Shown: positions 23,967 through 34,656, counted from the first letter of the stretch. The stretch: DNA of 64,000 bases from Acinetobacter sp. ANC 4178 (GCF_004331175.1 NZ_SJOD01000001.1:856145-920144), one strand, 5' to 3'. Translations and numbers: made by a program. Notes: generated by a model from the letters alone, not told the origin.

Positions 23967-25451
23967 ATGAGCTATTTACTTGCACTTGATCAAGGAACAA
24001 CCTCGAGTAGAGCCATTATTTTTGATGAACAAGGACAAATCTACGCCATCGCGCAACGTGAAACTCAAATTCATACTCCTCATTCTGGCTGGGTCGAACA
24101 AGATGCCCAAGAAATCTGGAGCACTCAAATTGCCGTGGTACAACAAGCCATCGCCTCTGCACATCTCTTCGCAAAAGATATTAAAGCCATTGGTGTAACC
24201 AACCAACGTGAAACAACTGTGGTTTGGGACAAACGTACTGGCATTCCACTTGCTCCAGCCATTATTTGGCAAGACCGTCGTGCAACAGAATGGTGTGATC
24301 AACTCGCCAAACGCAACTTATTAGCCACAATTCATAAAAAAACAGGCTTAAGAATCGATCCGTATTTCAGTGCAGGCAAACTGGTTTGGTTGCTTGAAAA
24401 TGTTGAAGGCTTAAGAACTCTGGCAAATCAAGGACATGTTGCTTTTGGCACCATTGATAGTTGGCTGGTTTGGAATCTAACACGTGGTACAGAACATGTC
24501 ATTGAAGCCAGTAATGCCTCTCGCACCATGCTCATGAATTTGGCTAGCCAGCAATGGGATGAAGAGTTATTAGAATTATTCAACATTCCTGCCTCAGTGC
24601 TCCCAACCATCATTTCGTCAGATCGTTATATTGCCAATACCGCCCCTGGTTTATTGGGAGCAGAAATTCCGATTGCAGGAATTTTAGGTGATCAACAGTC
24701 TGCATTATTTGGGCAATCTTGTTTTGAAGCAGGCACTGCAAAGAATACCTATGGTACAGGCTGCTTTATGCTGTTTAATACAGGAGACCAAATTCAATAC
24801 AGTCAAAATCAACTACTCACGACGCTGGCTTGGCAATGCCACCAACAAAATACCTTTGCGCTAGAAGGCAGTGTATTTATGGCAGGCGCGATTGTGCAAT
24901 GGCTCAGAGATGGATTAGGCATAATCCAGCACAGTTCCGAAGTCGAACAACTAGCGTGCCAAGTGCAAGATTCAGATGGCGTCGTACTGGTTCCTGCATT
25001 CACTGGTTTAGGTGCGCCGCATTGGGACAGTAATGCACGTGCATTGCTATGCGGTATGTCACGAGGAACCTCAAAGGCACATATCGCCCGTGCTGCATTA
25101 GAATCAATTGCCTTTCAGGTTTCTGACGTTTTGAATGCCATGCAAGCCGATATCACACAACCCTTAAAAGAGTTAAGAGTTGATGGTGGAGCCAGTCAAA
25201 ATGATATGCTGATGCAGTTCCAAGCCGACATACTCAATGTACCTGTATTACGCCCAAAAATGCTGGAATCTACAGCATGGGGCGCTGCTGCAATGGCAGG
25301 ATTAAAAATGGGGGTCTTTTCGAATGTTTCTGAAGTCGCGGCATCTTGGCAATTAGATCGGAGGTTTGAGCCTAAAATGTCTGAAGATCAACGTCAACAG
25401 CATCTACATCAGTGGTACACCGCTTTAAAACGCGCAAAATCTGAAATTTAG
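23967..25451 (+). CDS. glpK: Glycerol kinase
   Basis: A 494-residue FGGY-family sugar kinase that makes glycerol-3-phosphate from glycerol and ATP in the cytoplasm. It begins YLLALDQGTTSSRAIIFDE and has the family segments GVTNQRETTVVWD, IWQDRR, GILGDQQSALFGQ, NTYGTGCFMLFNTG and PAFTGLGAPHWD, plus the ATP-site DGGASQND. Full length. A frame open to 23904 adds 21 unlikely residues; ATG 23967 starts at the conserved N-terminus. No glycerol transporter or dehydrogenase gene lies next to it; it is convergent with emrB. Confidence 0.93.
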   Translation: MSYLLALDQGTTSSRAIIFDEQGQIYAIAQRETQIHTPHSGWVEQDAQEIWSTQIAVVQQAIASAHLFAKDIKAIGVTNQRETTVVWDKRTGIPLAPAIIWQDRRATEWCDQLAKRNLLATIHKKTGLRIDPYFSAGKLVWLLENVEGLRTLANQGHVAFGTIDSWLVWNLTRGTEHVIEASNASRTMLMNLASQQWDEELLELFNIPASVLPTIISSDRYIANTAPGLLGAEIPIAGILGDQQSALFGQSCFEAGTAKNTYGTGCFMLFNTGDQIQYSQNQLLTTLAWQCHQQNTFALEGSVFMAGAIVQWLRDGLGIIQHSSEVEQLACQVQDSDGVVLVPAFTGLGAPHWDSNARALLCGMSRGTSKAHIARAALESIAFQVSDVLNAMQADITQPLKELRVDGGASQNDMLMQFQADILNVPVLRPKMLESTAWGAAAMAGLKMGVFSNVSEVAASWQLDRRFEPKMSEDQRQQHLHQWYTALKRAKSEI

Positions 25452-25457
25452 AGTAAT

Positions 25458-25487
25458 GAGCACCGCTAATATTTGATTGCGGTGCTC
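25458..25487 (+). terminator. Hairpin between glpK and emrB
   Basis: GAGCACCGC (25458-25466) pairs perfectly with GCGGTGCTC (25479-25487). There is no T-run on either strand, so termination may be weak; it separates two convergent genes. Confidence 0.5.
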
Positions 25488-25497
25488 AGGCGAATCC

Positions 25498-27021
25498 TTA
25501 ATGACTTGGTCCTGTCACTTTAGTTTTCGGTTTGGGTGCAAGCCAAATCAATAAACTTGCCACAATAAACACCAAGGTTAAGATAAAGAACACATGATCG
25601 ACCGACATGGTCATGGCTTCTTTGTCGACCAAGTTGGAAATCACCCCCAAAGTCGTTTCGTTACTCATGCCATTTTGCACTAACGTATTTTGGACTTCAC
25701 TGGTATGCAAACTCGATACCATTTCAGTCCGCGCCACTTTGGCATGGTCATCCCAAATGGTCACAGCGATAGAAGCCCCAATGGCACCGGCCATGGTTCT
25801 TAAGAAGTTCATTAAACCTGCTGCCGAAGCCATTTCTTGCGGCAAGACGGAACCCAATGCAATATTCGACAATGGAATAAAGAAGAATGGCACAGCAAAC
25901 CCTTGTAAGATCTGAGGCATTGCCAAAGTCATAAAGTCCGCATCGGTCACCCAAAAGGCACGCATCAAGGTTACAACACCCATCAGCATTAAGCCAAAAC
26001 TGGCTAAAGCACGAGGATCATGTTTGTTTGCCAGTTTTGCCACAATCGGCGACATGGCGAGACTGCCAAAACCCATCGTAGCGGTGAGATAACCGGCCCA
26101 TGTAGCGGTGTAGCCCAAATTCACCTGTACCCACTGTGGAATTAAGACAATACTGGCAAAAAAACCACCAAAAGCAAAAGCCAAGGACAATACTGAAACG
26201 CTAAAACCGCGATAACGGAAAATTGCAATATTCACAATCGGGTGCTGTTCGGTCAGCTCCCAGATAATAAATGCAATTAAACCAATGACTGTAATCACGG
26301 CAAGGAAGCAGATAAAGGTACTGTTAAACCAGTCATTTTCATGCCCCAAATCCAGCATGAGCTGTAAAGCCCCAATCCAGAGCACCAGCAAACCTAAACC
26401 TATCGCATCAATCGGCAAGCGGAATTTATCTGTTTCTGCAGGCTTTAATAAACGTATTGCCGCTAAGGCACAAATAATTCCCACTGGAATATTGATAAAG
26501 AAAATCCAGTGCCAAGACCAATTATCACTGATTGAACCACCTAAAATTGGACCTAAAATTGGACCAACAACCGTGGTCATAGCCCACATGCCCATTGCTT
26601 GCGATTGCTTTTCAGGGGGGAAAATACGCATGAGCAAGGTTTGACTGAGTGGCATAATTGGACCGCCAAACAAACCTTGACCAATACGGCAAAACACCAG
26701 CATTTCTAAACTGGTGGACAATCCACACAATACCGAAAAGGTGGTGAAGCCAATCAGGCTAATCACAAATAACCGAACTGTACCAAAACGCCCTGCCAAC
26801 CAACCTGTTAAAGGCACACAAATCGCTTCTGCAACCGCATAAGAGGTAATAACCCAAGTACCCTGCGAGCTTGAAACTGCCAGACTACCTGTAATATGTG
26901 GCACCGAGACATTGGCAATGGTCATGTCGAGCACCACCATAAAGTTCGCCAACGCCAGTACAAAAGCAGCCAGCATTAAGCGACCGCCTTGTAAATCACC
27001 AAAAGGACGATACTGGTTCAT
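25498..27021 (-). CDS. emrB: EmrB-like DHA2 drug efflux transporter
   Basis: A 507-residue, 14-helix major facilitator of the DHA2 family, the inner-membrane pump of an EmrAB-type tripartite efflux system. Motif A is GRFGTVRLF, motif C the glycine-rich MTTVVGPILGPILGGSISDN; the opening MVVLDMTIANVSVPHITGSL is typical of EmrB. It follows emrA after 6 bp. Together with an outer-membrane channel it would expel hydrophobic compounds; the substrate cannot be read from sequence. EmrAB homologues in Acinetobacter have been linked to osmotic stress and colistin tolerance (family knowledge). Confidence 0.88.
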   Translation of the reverse strand: MNQYRPFGDLQGGRLMLAAFVLALANFMVVLDMTIANVSVPHITGSLAVSSSQGTWVITSYAVAEAICVPLTGWLAGRFGTVRLFVISLIGFTTFSVLCGLSTSLEMLVFCRIGQGLFGGPIMPLSQTLLMRIFPPEKQSQAMGMWAMTTVVGPILGPILGGSISDNWSWHWIFFINIPVGIICALAAIRLLKPAETDKFRLPIDAIGLGLLVLWIGALQLMLDLGHENDWFNSTFICFLAVITVIGLIAFIIWELTEQHPIVNIAIFRYRGFSVSVLSLAFAFGGFFASIVLIPQWVQVNLGYTATWAGYLTATMGFGSLAMSPIVAKLANKHDPRALASFGLMLMGVVTLMRAFWVTDADFMTLAMPQILQGFAVPFFFIPLSNIALGSVLPQEMASAAGLMNFLRTMAGAIGASIAVTIWDDHAKVARTEMVSSLHTSEVQNTLVQNGMSNETTLGVISNLVDKEAMTMSVDHVFFILTLVFIVASLLIWLAPKPKTKVTGPSH

Positions 27022-27027
27022 GAGAAA

Positions 27028-28161
27028 TTACTTCGAACGCAAATCGATTTTGGCTTCCATTGAAAGTCCAACACGTAACGGATGTTTCGCCAATTCTTGT
27101 GGATCAAGGGTAATTCGGACAGGTAAACGTTGCACTACCTTAATCCAGTTACCTGTTGCATTTTGTGCAGGAATAAGTGCAAAAGCCGCACCGGTTCCTC
27201 CCGAGAATCCCTGAACCGTACCGTGAAACTCAACAGCATCCCCATACAGGTCGGAAACCAAGCTGACTTGTTGCCCTGCACGTACTTTTTCCAACTGACT
27301 TTCTTTGAAATTGGCATCAACATAGAGTTGTGACACAGGTACTACCATCATCATCACGGTACCTGGAGCAACACGTTGACCCACTTGAATATTACGGCGT
27401 GTCACCACCCCATCAAGGGGTGCTTTAATTTGAGTACGTTCTAAATCCAGTAAAGCTTGTTTTAGTTTGGTTTCGGCAATTAAAACATCAGGTGTTGAAT
27501 TTTCATTACTGTCCTGAATCAAGGCGTCATTAGCCGCCAAAGTACTTTGTGCCGCTTTTTGATTTGATTTTGCTTGTGCCAAAGATGCTTGTGAAACTGC
27601 TAAACCTGCTTGAGCATTTTCCACTGCAATTTGCGCTGTACTTAATTCTTCTTTTGAAATAGCACCTGAAGCACTGAGTTGTTGACGACGCAGTAATTCC
27701 TTTTCTGCCTTGCCTAAATCCACTTGTGCCTTTTGCACCTGTGCCTCCGCACTGTGAATACCGTCATCACTCACAAAGACTTGTGAATTCAATGCACTGC
27801 TATTGGCACGCGTTTGCTTGTATTGACGTTTGGCTTTGGTCAGTTCAGCCTGTGCTGCTGCAACCGCAATTTTAGCATCACGATCATCTATTTTAACCAG
27901 CACAGCACCCTGTTTAACGGATTGCGTATCTTTAACCAATACCTGCTGTACTTGACCATTGACCATGGACGTGATTGAAGCTGTTTCTGCACCGACATAG
28001 GCATTGTCCGTACTGACAAAATGGTTGAAAAATAAGGCCCAAATTGCATAAACCACAGCAATAATTGCCAGAATACCGCCAAAAATAGCAAAGGACTTTT
28101 TACGCTTTGCCTGCATATTCGCAGCATTTGATTGTGGTGCAGTTGTTGAAGCTTCTGTCAT
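27028..28161 (-). CDS. emrA: EmrA-like membrane-fusion adaptor
   Basis: A 377-residue HlyD-family periplasmic adaptor. One transmembrane helix near the start (SFAIFGGILAIIAVVYAIWA) is followed by the biotinyl-lipoyl half-motif (STDNAYVGAETASITSMVNG), a long alpha-hairpin coiled coil rich in A, Q and K, and the second lipoyl part (IKAPLDGVVTRRNIQVGQRV). The ATG at 28161 has AAGGA about nine bases upstream; the frame open to 28206 would run into an inverted repeat. First gene of the emrAB operon. Confidence 0.88.
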   Translation of the reverse strand: MTEASTTAPQSNAANMQAKRKKSFAIFGGILAIIAVVYAIWALFFNHFVSTDNAYVGAETASITSMVNGQVQQVLVKDTQSVKQGAVLVKIDDRDAKIAVAAAQAELTKAKRQYKQTRANSSALNSQVFVSDDGIHSAEAQVQKAQVDLGKAEKELLRRQQLSASGAISKEELSTAQIAVENAQAGLAVSQASLAQAKSNQKAAQSTLAANDALIQDSNENSTPDVLIAETKLKQALLDLERTQIKAPLDGVVTRRNIQVGQRVAPGTVMMMVVPVSQLYVDANFKESQLEKVRAGQQVSLVSDLYGDAVEFHGTVQGFSGGTGAAFALIPAQNATGNWIKVVQRLPVRITLDPQELAKHPLRVGLSMEAKIDLRSK

Positions 28162-28203
28162 CGTTTCATCCTTCGGCCAGACAGACTTGGTCACCACAAA
28201 ATC

Positions 28204-28248
28204 CACAGCTCAAGCCATTTTACTGTTTAAAACATGGCTTGAGCTGTG
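28204..28248. promoter_or_regulatory. Long inverted repeat upstream of emrA
   Basis: CACAGCTCAAGCCAT (28204-28218) pairs perfectly over 15 bp with ATGGCTTGAGCTGTG (28234-28248), loop 15 bases; further pairing continues outside with a two-base bulge. It lies 43 bp before the emrA start. The T-run after it on the minus strand is only four bases, so it could be a weak attenuator or an operator. Confidence 0.5.
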
Positions 28249-28433
28249 TGGATGAGAAAGTCATTTCTTTAATATGAATTTGGCTAGGAATTTTAAATAA
28301 AAAACTCATGATATGAGAAATTATTTTTTAGACTGGTCGGTTTATTAATTGATTCAAGCTGCCATTATCTTGGCAACTTGAAACTTATTTTGAGGGATAC
28401 CTTTCAAATAAAATAATTTACTTTTCAACTACT

Positions 28434-28931
28434 TTAGAATGCATAAGATGCAATTGCAGTCGCAATCGCTTTATCTTCATCGTTTACCAAAGTCATACGC
28501 ATAGTACAGCCTTTACGACCTAAGCGCAGCGTTTCTGCACGAGCAATAAAGAACTTGCCACGTCCCGGAGCTAAATAATCAACTCGCATATCCACTGTTG
28601 CCAGTCGCGTCACTTTCTTAATGGTATCAGGCAATTGCTCTGGTTCAGCGCGTTTATACAGCTCCCCCATGGCCACGATTCCCCCAACACTATCCAAAAT
28701 CGTCGCAGCAACACCACCATGTAGAATTTGAAAAGCAACATTTCCAATCATATACGGTTGCATTTCAATATAGCCTTCAATTTGCTGATCGACCACGCGC
28801 ATGGTCATGCCATTATGGGAGAAAAATGGCGAACTATTAAAGGCATGACACAATTGCTGCAAGACCACATCAATATCGACCTTTGCCCCCAAGTGGATGC
28901 CTCCCGTCCATTTCTTTTCCATATCGCTCAT
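28434..28931 (-). CDS. PaaI-like hotdog thioesterase
   Basis: A 165-residue single hotdog-fold protein. The block GNVAFQILHGGVAATILDSV carries the HGG motif with the acidic residue after it, followed by VDMRVDYLAPGRG and RLGRKGCTMRMTLVNDE, as in PaaI/YbgC-type acyl-CoA thioesterases. It would hydrolyse an unknown acyl-CoA in the cytoplasm. It is divergent from hemB. The region between it and emrA (28249-28433) holds only AT-rich DNA. A second ATG four codons in is possible, but I keep the first. Confidence 0.8.
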   Translation of the reverse strand: MSDMEKKWTGGIHLGAKVDIDVVLQQLCHAFNSSPFFSHNGMTMRVVDQQIEGYIEMQPYMIGNVAFQILHGGVAATILDSVGGIVAMGELYKRAEPEQLPDTIKKVTRLATVDMRVDYLAPGRGKFFIARAETLRLGRKGCTMRMTLVNDEDKAIATAIASYAF

Positions 28932-28958
28932 AAATCACCCAAATACCTTAAATTTTGA

Positions 28959-30053
<1,095 letters not shown>

Positions 30054-30069
30054 TTGATCTCAAAACCTT

Positions 30070-31188
30070 ATGAATATCGTCATTATTGGGGCTGGCATTA
30101 GTGGTCTATTGTCGGCTTTAGAACTGGTTGAACAAGGCTGTCAGGTCAGCATTTATAACCAAAGCTATGCAGGACAGGCCTCTTGGGCGGGTGGCGGTAT
30201 TCTTTCTCCAATGTACCCTTGGCGCTATCCACGTGCTGTCAATCACTTGGCGCAACATGGTAAAGCCCTGTACCAAACTTGGAATGAAAAATTACAGCCA
30301 GTTACAGGGATTGATTTTCAGATTCATGAAACGGGTATGTTAATTTTGGATGAAGCCGATTTTGAAATTGGTTTAAATTATAAAACTCAATTCCAAGAAC
30401 CCATGCAGCACTGCGAATACTTGCAGCGTGAACAATTAGATCAGGTCAATCCGCATCTTTCCGAACAATTTCAACATGCGATTTACTTTCCAGAAATCGC
30501 CAATGTCCGTAATCCTCGACTGCTACAATCCCTGCGAAATTATTTAGAACAGCATCCAAAGGTTCAATTTTTCGATCAAACACCGATTCACAAGTTTCAG
30601 ATTCAGCATGACAAAGTTGAATATGTCGAAACTGAAGCTGGGCAAAAAGTCTATGCCGATCAATTTGTGCTAACAACGGGTGCTTGGTCAAGTTTATGGT
30701 CAGATCAACTAGGCTTAGAACTACCCGTTCGTCCTGTACAAGGTCAAATGGCGCTGATTAAAGCCCCTGCCCACTGGTTACCAACCATGTGTATGAATCG
30801 GGTGATGTATCTCATTCCTCGGATGGATGGTCATATTGTCTGTGGTTCCAGCATGCAAGAGTGTGGGTTTAATGCTGAAACTTCGGATCAGATTCAACAG
30901 AATATTTTAGAAGCTGCTTATGAAATGGTGCCTGAGTTAGCTCAATTCCCTGTAGTGCAAAATTGGGCTGGCTTACGTCCAAGTTCGCCCGAAGGTATTC
31001 CCTACATTGGTCAGCTACCTCATCTGCATAATGTCTGGGTCAACCTCGGGCATTTTAGAAATGGTTTATGTATGGGGCCCGCATCGGCACAACTATTGCG
31101 TCAGCTTATGCTGAAGCAACCGACATCGGTGAATGCGGCTGCTTATAGCCCTGAACACTTGCTCAAGTCTGAAATAATCACCAGTTAA
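30070..31188 (+). CDS. thiO: Glycine oxidase ThiO
   Basis: A 372-residue FAD-dependent D-amino-acid oxidase family protein. The N-terminus IVIIGAGISGLLSALELVEQ binds FAD; ASWAGGGILSPMYPWRYP is a ThiO hallmark; the C-terminal part GLRPSSPEGIPYIGQLP and NLGHFRNGLCMGPASAQL is typical. It oxidises glycine to the imine used for the thiazole part of thiamine. It is read with hemB (16-bp gap), although their pathways differ; no thiamine genes are near. It is convergent with the epimerase gene. Confidence 0.88.
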   Translation: MNIVIIGAGISGLLSALELVEQGCQVSIYNQSYAGQASWAGGGILSPMYPWRYPRAVNHLAQHGKALYQTWNEKLQPVTGIDFQIHETGMLILDEADFEIGLNYKTQFQEPMQHCEYLQREQLDQVNPHLSEQFQHAIYFPEIANVRNPRLLQSLRNYLEQHPKVQFFDQTPIHKFQIQHDKVEYVETEAGQKVYADQFVLTTGAWSSLWSDQLGLELPVRPVQGQMALIKAPAHWLPTMCMNRVMYLIPRMDGHIVCGSSMQECGFNAETSDQIQQNILEAAYEMVPELAQFPVVQNWAGLRPSSPEGIPYIGQLPHLHNVWVNLGHFRNGLCMGPASAQLLRQLMLKQPTSVNAAAYSPEHLLKSEIITS

Positions 31189-31203
31189 AAGCATGAACTC
31201 AAA

Positions 31204-32100
31204 TTAAAGTAGCTGTTTCAATGCTTCTTTTAACGTGGGATAAGCAAACTCAAAACCGACTTGCTGCAAAGTTTTGGGTTGTACAAATTGACCATTTAAA
31301 ATCAATTGCGATTGCTCCCCCAATAAACATTTAAAAACCCAAGCGGGCATATTTAAAAAAGGATGTCGGTTTAAACTAACTGCGGCAATATTCGCAAATT
31401 GACTTTGTGTCACCTTTTCTGGCGCCACCACATTAAAAATTTTCTGTTCGGTCTCATGGGTCAGAATAAATTCTACTGCACGTAATACATCTTGAATGTG
31501 CACCCAAACTACAGGTTGCCGCCCATGCCCAATCCGTCCAACCAAATTCCATTTAATTGGAAACAACATCTGCGGCAAAATGCCACCGCCACGTCCAAAC
31601 ACAACCCCTAAACGCATAATCTTGGTATTTTGCTGAGGATCTGCCAGTGCTGCCCGCTCCCATTGTTGACAAAGCTGCGACATAAAAATGTCTTGAGCTT
31701 GAGATTCCTCTGTACAAACTTGCTGCCATTGCTCCAAAGGATCAATGCCGTAATAGCCCACCGCCGAACCCGACAAAATACATTTCGGAAAAATTTGCCG
31801 TTGTTGCAAATAACGATACAAGTCTTCGGTCAGTTTAACCCGACTCTGAATCAACTTCTGCTTACGCTGTGCAGTCCATCGACCTTGAGCAATACTCTCA
31901 CCAGCCAAATTGATTACATAATCAATGGTTTGATGTTGCAGCTCATCAAAGTGCTGAACCCAGCTTAAATCAGGATGTGTTCGAGTTTGTGGTTTCCTTG
32001 AAATACCGATGACCTGAAAATCTCGTTCTAATAAATAGGTCACTAAATACGAACCAATAAACCCAGAAGCTCCCGTAATCAACACCACAGGCTTGTACAT
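31204..32100 (-). CDS. TIGR01777 family SDR epimerase-like protein
   Basis: A 298-residue extended short-chain dehydrogenase of the TIGR01777 group (YfcH-like). The NAD(P) site is VLITGASGFIGSYLVTYLL; NLAGESIAQGRWT and SGSAVGYYG are group signatures; the C-terminal DUF1731 part (EQSQLILNGQFVQPKTLQQV) is complete. Members are linked by phylogeny to SulA-like cell-division phenotypes in some bacteria, but the reaction is unknown. Convergent with thiO, 15 bp apart. Confidence 0.88.
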   Translation of the reverse strand: MYKPVVLITGASGFIGSYLVTYLLERDFQVIGISRKPQTRTHPDLSWVQHFDELQHQTIDYVINLAGESIAQGRWTAQRKQKLIQSRVKLTEDLYRYLQQRQIFPKCILSGSAVGYYGIDPLEQWQQVCTEESQAQDIFMSQLCQQWERAALADPQQNTKIMRLGVVFGRGGGILPQMLFPIKWNLVGRIGHGRQPVVWVHIQDVLRAVEFILTHETEQKIFNVVAPEKVTQSQFANIAAVSLNRHPFLNMPAWVFKCLLGEQSQLILNGQFVQPKTLQQVGFEFAYPTLKEALKQLL

Positions 32101-32167
32101 AAAACAATCTCTTGGTTAGATGTTTTATCTATAAATGAGAAAGACAACAAATACAAGCTTATATGCA

Positions 32168-32614
32168 TTAACCCAACATTTTGTTCGCCATCCGTTGAGC
32201 TTGAGCGCCATAAAACCAATAGGTTAAAATATATAATGGAATGGCAATGAGTAGAAACATAATTAATACCACCGCCATAAATTGCGGTTGTTGCAAATAC
32301 AGTAGTAAGTCTTGCCAAATGCTTGGATTACTACGGGAGAAGAAATAAATTCCTGCCAATAAGCCCAATAAGTTATATCCCCAAAAAATCAGGCTAAAAC
32401 CCAGCGTAAACTTTTTACGTTCTGCTTGGGTTGGGGCACGCTTTTGCTGTTTCAGAAATTTCAATAATACCCAGATCATTGCCACCAAATAAGGCACTGC
32501 GGTGAGTATACCTCCCATCCCTCTTGGCATTAATGCTGCCAACACACCGCAAATACATGTGAATAGAAAGCACAGTACAAAAAACCAAATAAAATAGCGG
32601 CGCAGTGGTATCAT
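32168..32614 (-). CDS. ABZJ_00895 family membrane protein
   Basis: A 148-residue protein with four hydrophobic segments, of the ABZJ_00895 family known from Acinetobacter. The conserved stretch PRGMGGILTAVPYLVAMIWV and QKRAPTQAERKKFTLG identify it. The function is unknown. It lies 67 bp upstream of the epimerase gene on the same strand. It supports the genus call for the window. Confidence 0.75.
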   Translation of the reverse strand: MIPLRRYFIWFFVLCFLFTCICGVLAALMPRGMGGILTAVPYLVAMIWVLLKFLKQQKRAPTQAERKKFTLGFSLIFWGYNLLGLLAGIYFFSRSNPSIWQDLLLYLQQPQFMAVVLIMFLLIAIPLYILTYWFYGAQAQRMANKMLG

Positions 32615-32639
32615 GGATACAGCTCAACAAGGGCAAAAC

Positions 32640-32893
32640 GCTATTATAAAAAAAAATTCAATCTTTTTTAATTTTCTTGTCAACCAATTCAAACTTGTCC
32701 ACGTTATTAAGAGTACAAGGTTCGAAACCGTCAATGTGTACTGGCATCCACAATATTTTCGGCGACCTTCTACCAAAAGCAATAAGCTTGGCGTGAACGT
32801 CAAACTTTTAAAACAGCAGCTTAAAAGTTTGGTGTATCCAGCGTTTTTTGACCGACGATTTCATCATCACTCGAATCGTCGGTCTTTATTTTT
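32640..32893 (+). ncRNA. Candidate small RNA or attenuated leader
   Basis: This 306-bp gap before the VOC gene holds structured DNA. AAACTTTTAA and TTAAAAGTTT pair around an eight-base loop at about 32802-32830. GACCGACGATT (32850-32860) and AATCGTCGGTC (32874-32884) form a perfect 11-bp stem followed by TTTATTTTT. The second is a strong terminator on the plus strand with no gene before it. Either a small RNA ends here or the VOC gene has an attenuated leader. The 5' end is a guess. Confidence 0.45.
32850..32893 (+). terminator. Terminator upstream of the VOC gene
   Basis: Perfect 11-bp stem with a 13-base loop and a following T-rich run (32885-32893). It stands 28 bp before the VOC ATG. Confidence 0.85.
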
Positions 32894-32921
32894 CAGAACA
32901 ATAAAAATAGGAACTCAGATC

Positions 32922-33299
32922 ATGCAGCCTTTGGTCTACTTTGAAATTCAATCTTCAAACCCTGAACGTGATCTTCAATTTTACCAAGCGATCTTTGGTT
33001 GGACATTTACCAAGGTTGAGGGTCTACCCATCGAATATTATCAAATTGATACCGCGAATCTACATGGCGGTTTATTGAAGCGTCCCGTGGAAACGCCACC
33101 GACACATTGTGGTACCAATGCGTTTACATGTTCTATTCAAGTCGAAGATTTTGATGCAACGGCTGCCAAAATTTTAGCGCTGGGAGGGCAAGAAGCCATG
33201 CCCAAATTCGCTATTCCGAATAAATGCTGGCAAGGTTATTTCATCGACCCAGATCACAACACTTTTGGCGTGGTACAACTCGATCCAAACGCGGCTTAA
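32922..33299 (+). CDS. VOC family (glyoxalase-like) protein
   Basis: A 125-residue vicinal-oxygen-chelate protein made of two beta-alpha-beta-beta-beta modules. LVYFEIQSSNPERDLQFYQA and GWTFTK form the first; FTCSIQVEDFDATAAKILAL and GYFIDPDHNTFGVVQ the second. Such proteins are metal-dependent glyoxalase/dioxygenase/resistance-type enzymes; the substrate is unknown. AGGAA lies nine bases before ATG 32922. A much longer in-frame opening to 32613 passes through the terminator and is not coding. Confidence 0.85.
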   Translation: MQPLVYFEIQSSNPERDLQFYQAIFGWTFTKVEGLPIEYYQIDTANLHGGLLKRPVETPPTHCGTNAFTCSIQVEDFDATAAKILALGGQEAMPKFAIPNKCWQGYFIDPDHNTFGVVQLDPNAA

Positions 33300-33405
33300 A
33301 GAATCATGTTCTTGCGACTAAAATTGTCGCCTTAATCATCGACAGCAGATCTGGGCATGTAAAATATGCTAAGTTATACGCGGTATTTTCACGCTTTGAG
33401 ATCAC

Positions 33406-34656
33406 ATGACTGTCCGCTTTTTTCATACATCTGACTGGCACTTGGGACAATTTTTTTATAACCACTCCCGTCAGTATGAACATGAACAGTTTTTAACGTG
33501 GCTGATTGATCAAATTAAATTAAAACAGCCACATGCCCTACTTATTGCAGGGGATATTTTCGATGTGATTAACCCCGCATCCAGTGCGCAAAAGCAACTT
33601 TATCAATTTTTAGCAGATGCACATGCGGTGGCTCCGCACATGCAAACCCTCATGATTGCAGGCAACCATGACTCAGGCTATCGTATTGAACAAGTGGAGC
33701 CACTGCTGTCTAAATACAATGCCAAAGCCGTTGGAGTCATTCATAAAAACACCGAAGGACAGCTCGATTTAAATCGCTTACTTATTCCTATTTATAATGA
33801 ACAGCAGCACATTGTGGCTTGGTGCTTAAGCCTGCCATTTTTACGTCCTGCCGAAATTACAGGAATCAATGAACAGACCAGTGACAGTAAAGCGGCTATC
33901 GCCCATTTACACCAACAGCTCATTGCCGAAGCCAAACAACGTAAAACGGACGATCAAGCCCTGATCCTGATGTCGCATGCTCATATGCAAGGTGCGGAAA
34001 CCTCCGATTCAGAACGTCCTATTATTATTGGTAATGAAGAGGCACTTTCCACGGCACTGTTTGATGAAGTCATTGATTATGTGGCATTAGGTCATTTACA
34101 CAAGCCACAAAAAGTTGGACAAGACCATATTCGGTATAGCGGCTCGCCTATCCCATTATCCTTTAGCGAAGTCAATTACAAACACCAAGTGTTAGAAATT
34201 AACATCGATCCGCAACTCGCTCCCTCAGAACGCTTACAGCTTGAAATATTGCCCATTCCACGCAGTATCGCCCTACACCGTATTCGCGGCGAAATGCATG
34301 AGGTGCTGCAACAACTTAGCAATTTAGCGACAGGTGAAATTGAGAATATTGATCAACGTGAATATGTCGATATTGAATATCATAGCTTGACGCCTCCACC
34401 TCCCAATTTACGTCAACAATTTGAACAAGCGCTGCCCCAAGGTCGCTATCGTCTAGTTCGAATTTCACGCCAATATTTATCTTCAGAGCAAGATGCATCA
34501 AATGTGGCGATACAGCTTGAACCGCCAACGCCAGTACAACTGTTCCAAAATGTATGGGAAAAGCACGGCTATTCTAGCGATGATGATGTGCTAAATGACT
34601 TTATGAGTTTGGTACATGAGGCAGAAAAAGCTTTAGAAGAAGAACAAAACGGTTAA
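33406..34656 (+). CDS. sbcD: SbcD nuclease subunit
   Basis: A 416-residue metallophosphoesterase, the nuclease half of the SbcCD complex that cuts hairpins and protein-blocked DNA ends. Five phosphoesterase motifs are visible: SDWHLGQ, GDIFDV, GNHDSG, LMSHAHMQG and ALGHLHKP. The C-terminal part that clamps SbcC is present. sbcC starts 9 bp later, so they are one operon. Length is normal for the family. Confidence 0.93.
   Translation: MTVRFFHTSDWHLGQFFYNHSRQYEHEQFLTWLIDQIKLKQPHALLIAGDIFDVINPASSAQKQLYQFLADAHAVAPHMQTLMIAGNHDSGYRIEQVEPLLSKYNAKAVGVIHKNTEGQLDLNRLLIPIYNEQQHIVAWCLSLPFLRPAEITGINEQTSDSKAAIAHLHQQLIAEAKQRKTDDQALILMSHAHMQGAETSDSERPIIIGNEEALSTALFDEVIDYVALGHLHKPQKVGQDHIRYSGSPIPLSFSEVNYKHQVLEINIDPQLAPSERLQLEILPIPRSIALHRIRGEMHEVLQQLSNLATGEIENIDQREYVDIEYHSLTPPPPNLRQQFEQALPQGRYRLVRISRQYLSSEQDASNVAIQLEPPTPVQLFQNVWEKHGYSSDDDVLNDFMSLVHEAEKALEEEQNG

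Noticed and set aside
32613..32921. In-frame extension of the VOC gene by 103 codons
   Set aside because: It crosses a perfect terminator hairpin and has no homology-like motif; ATG 32922 with AGGAA is the start.
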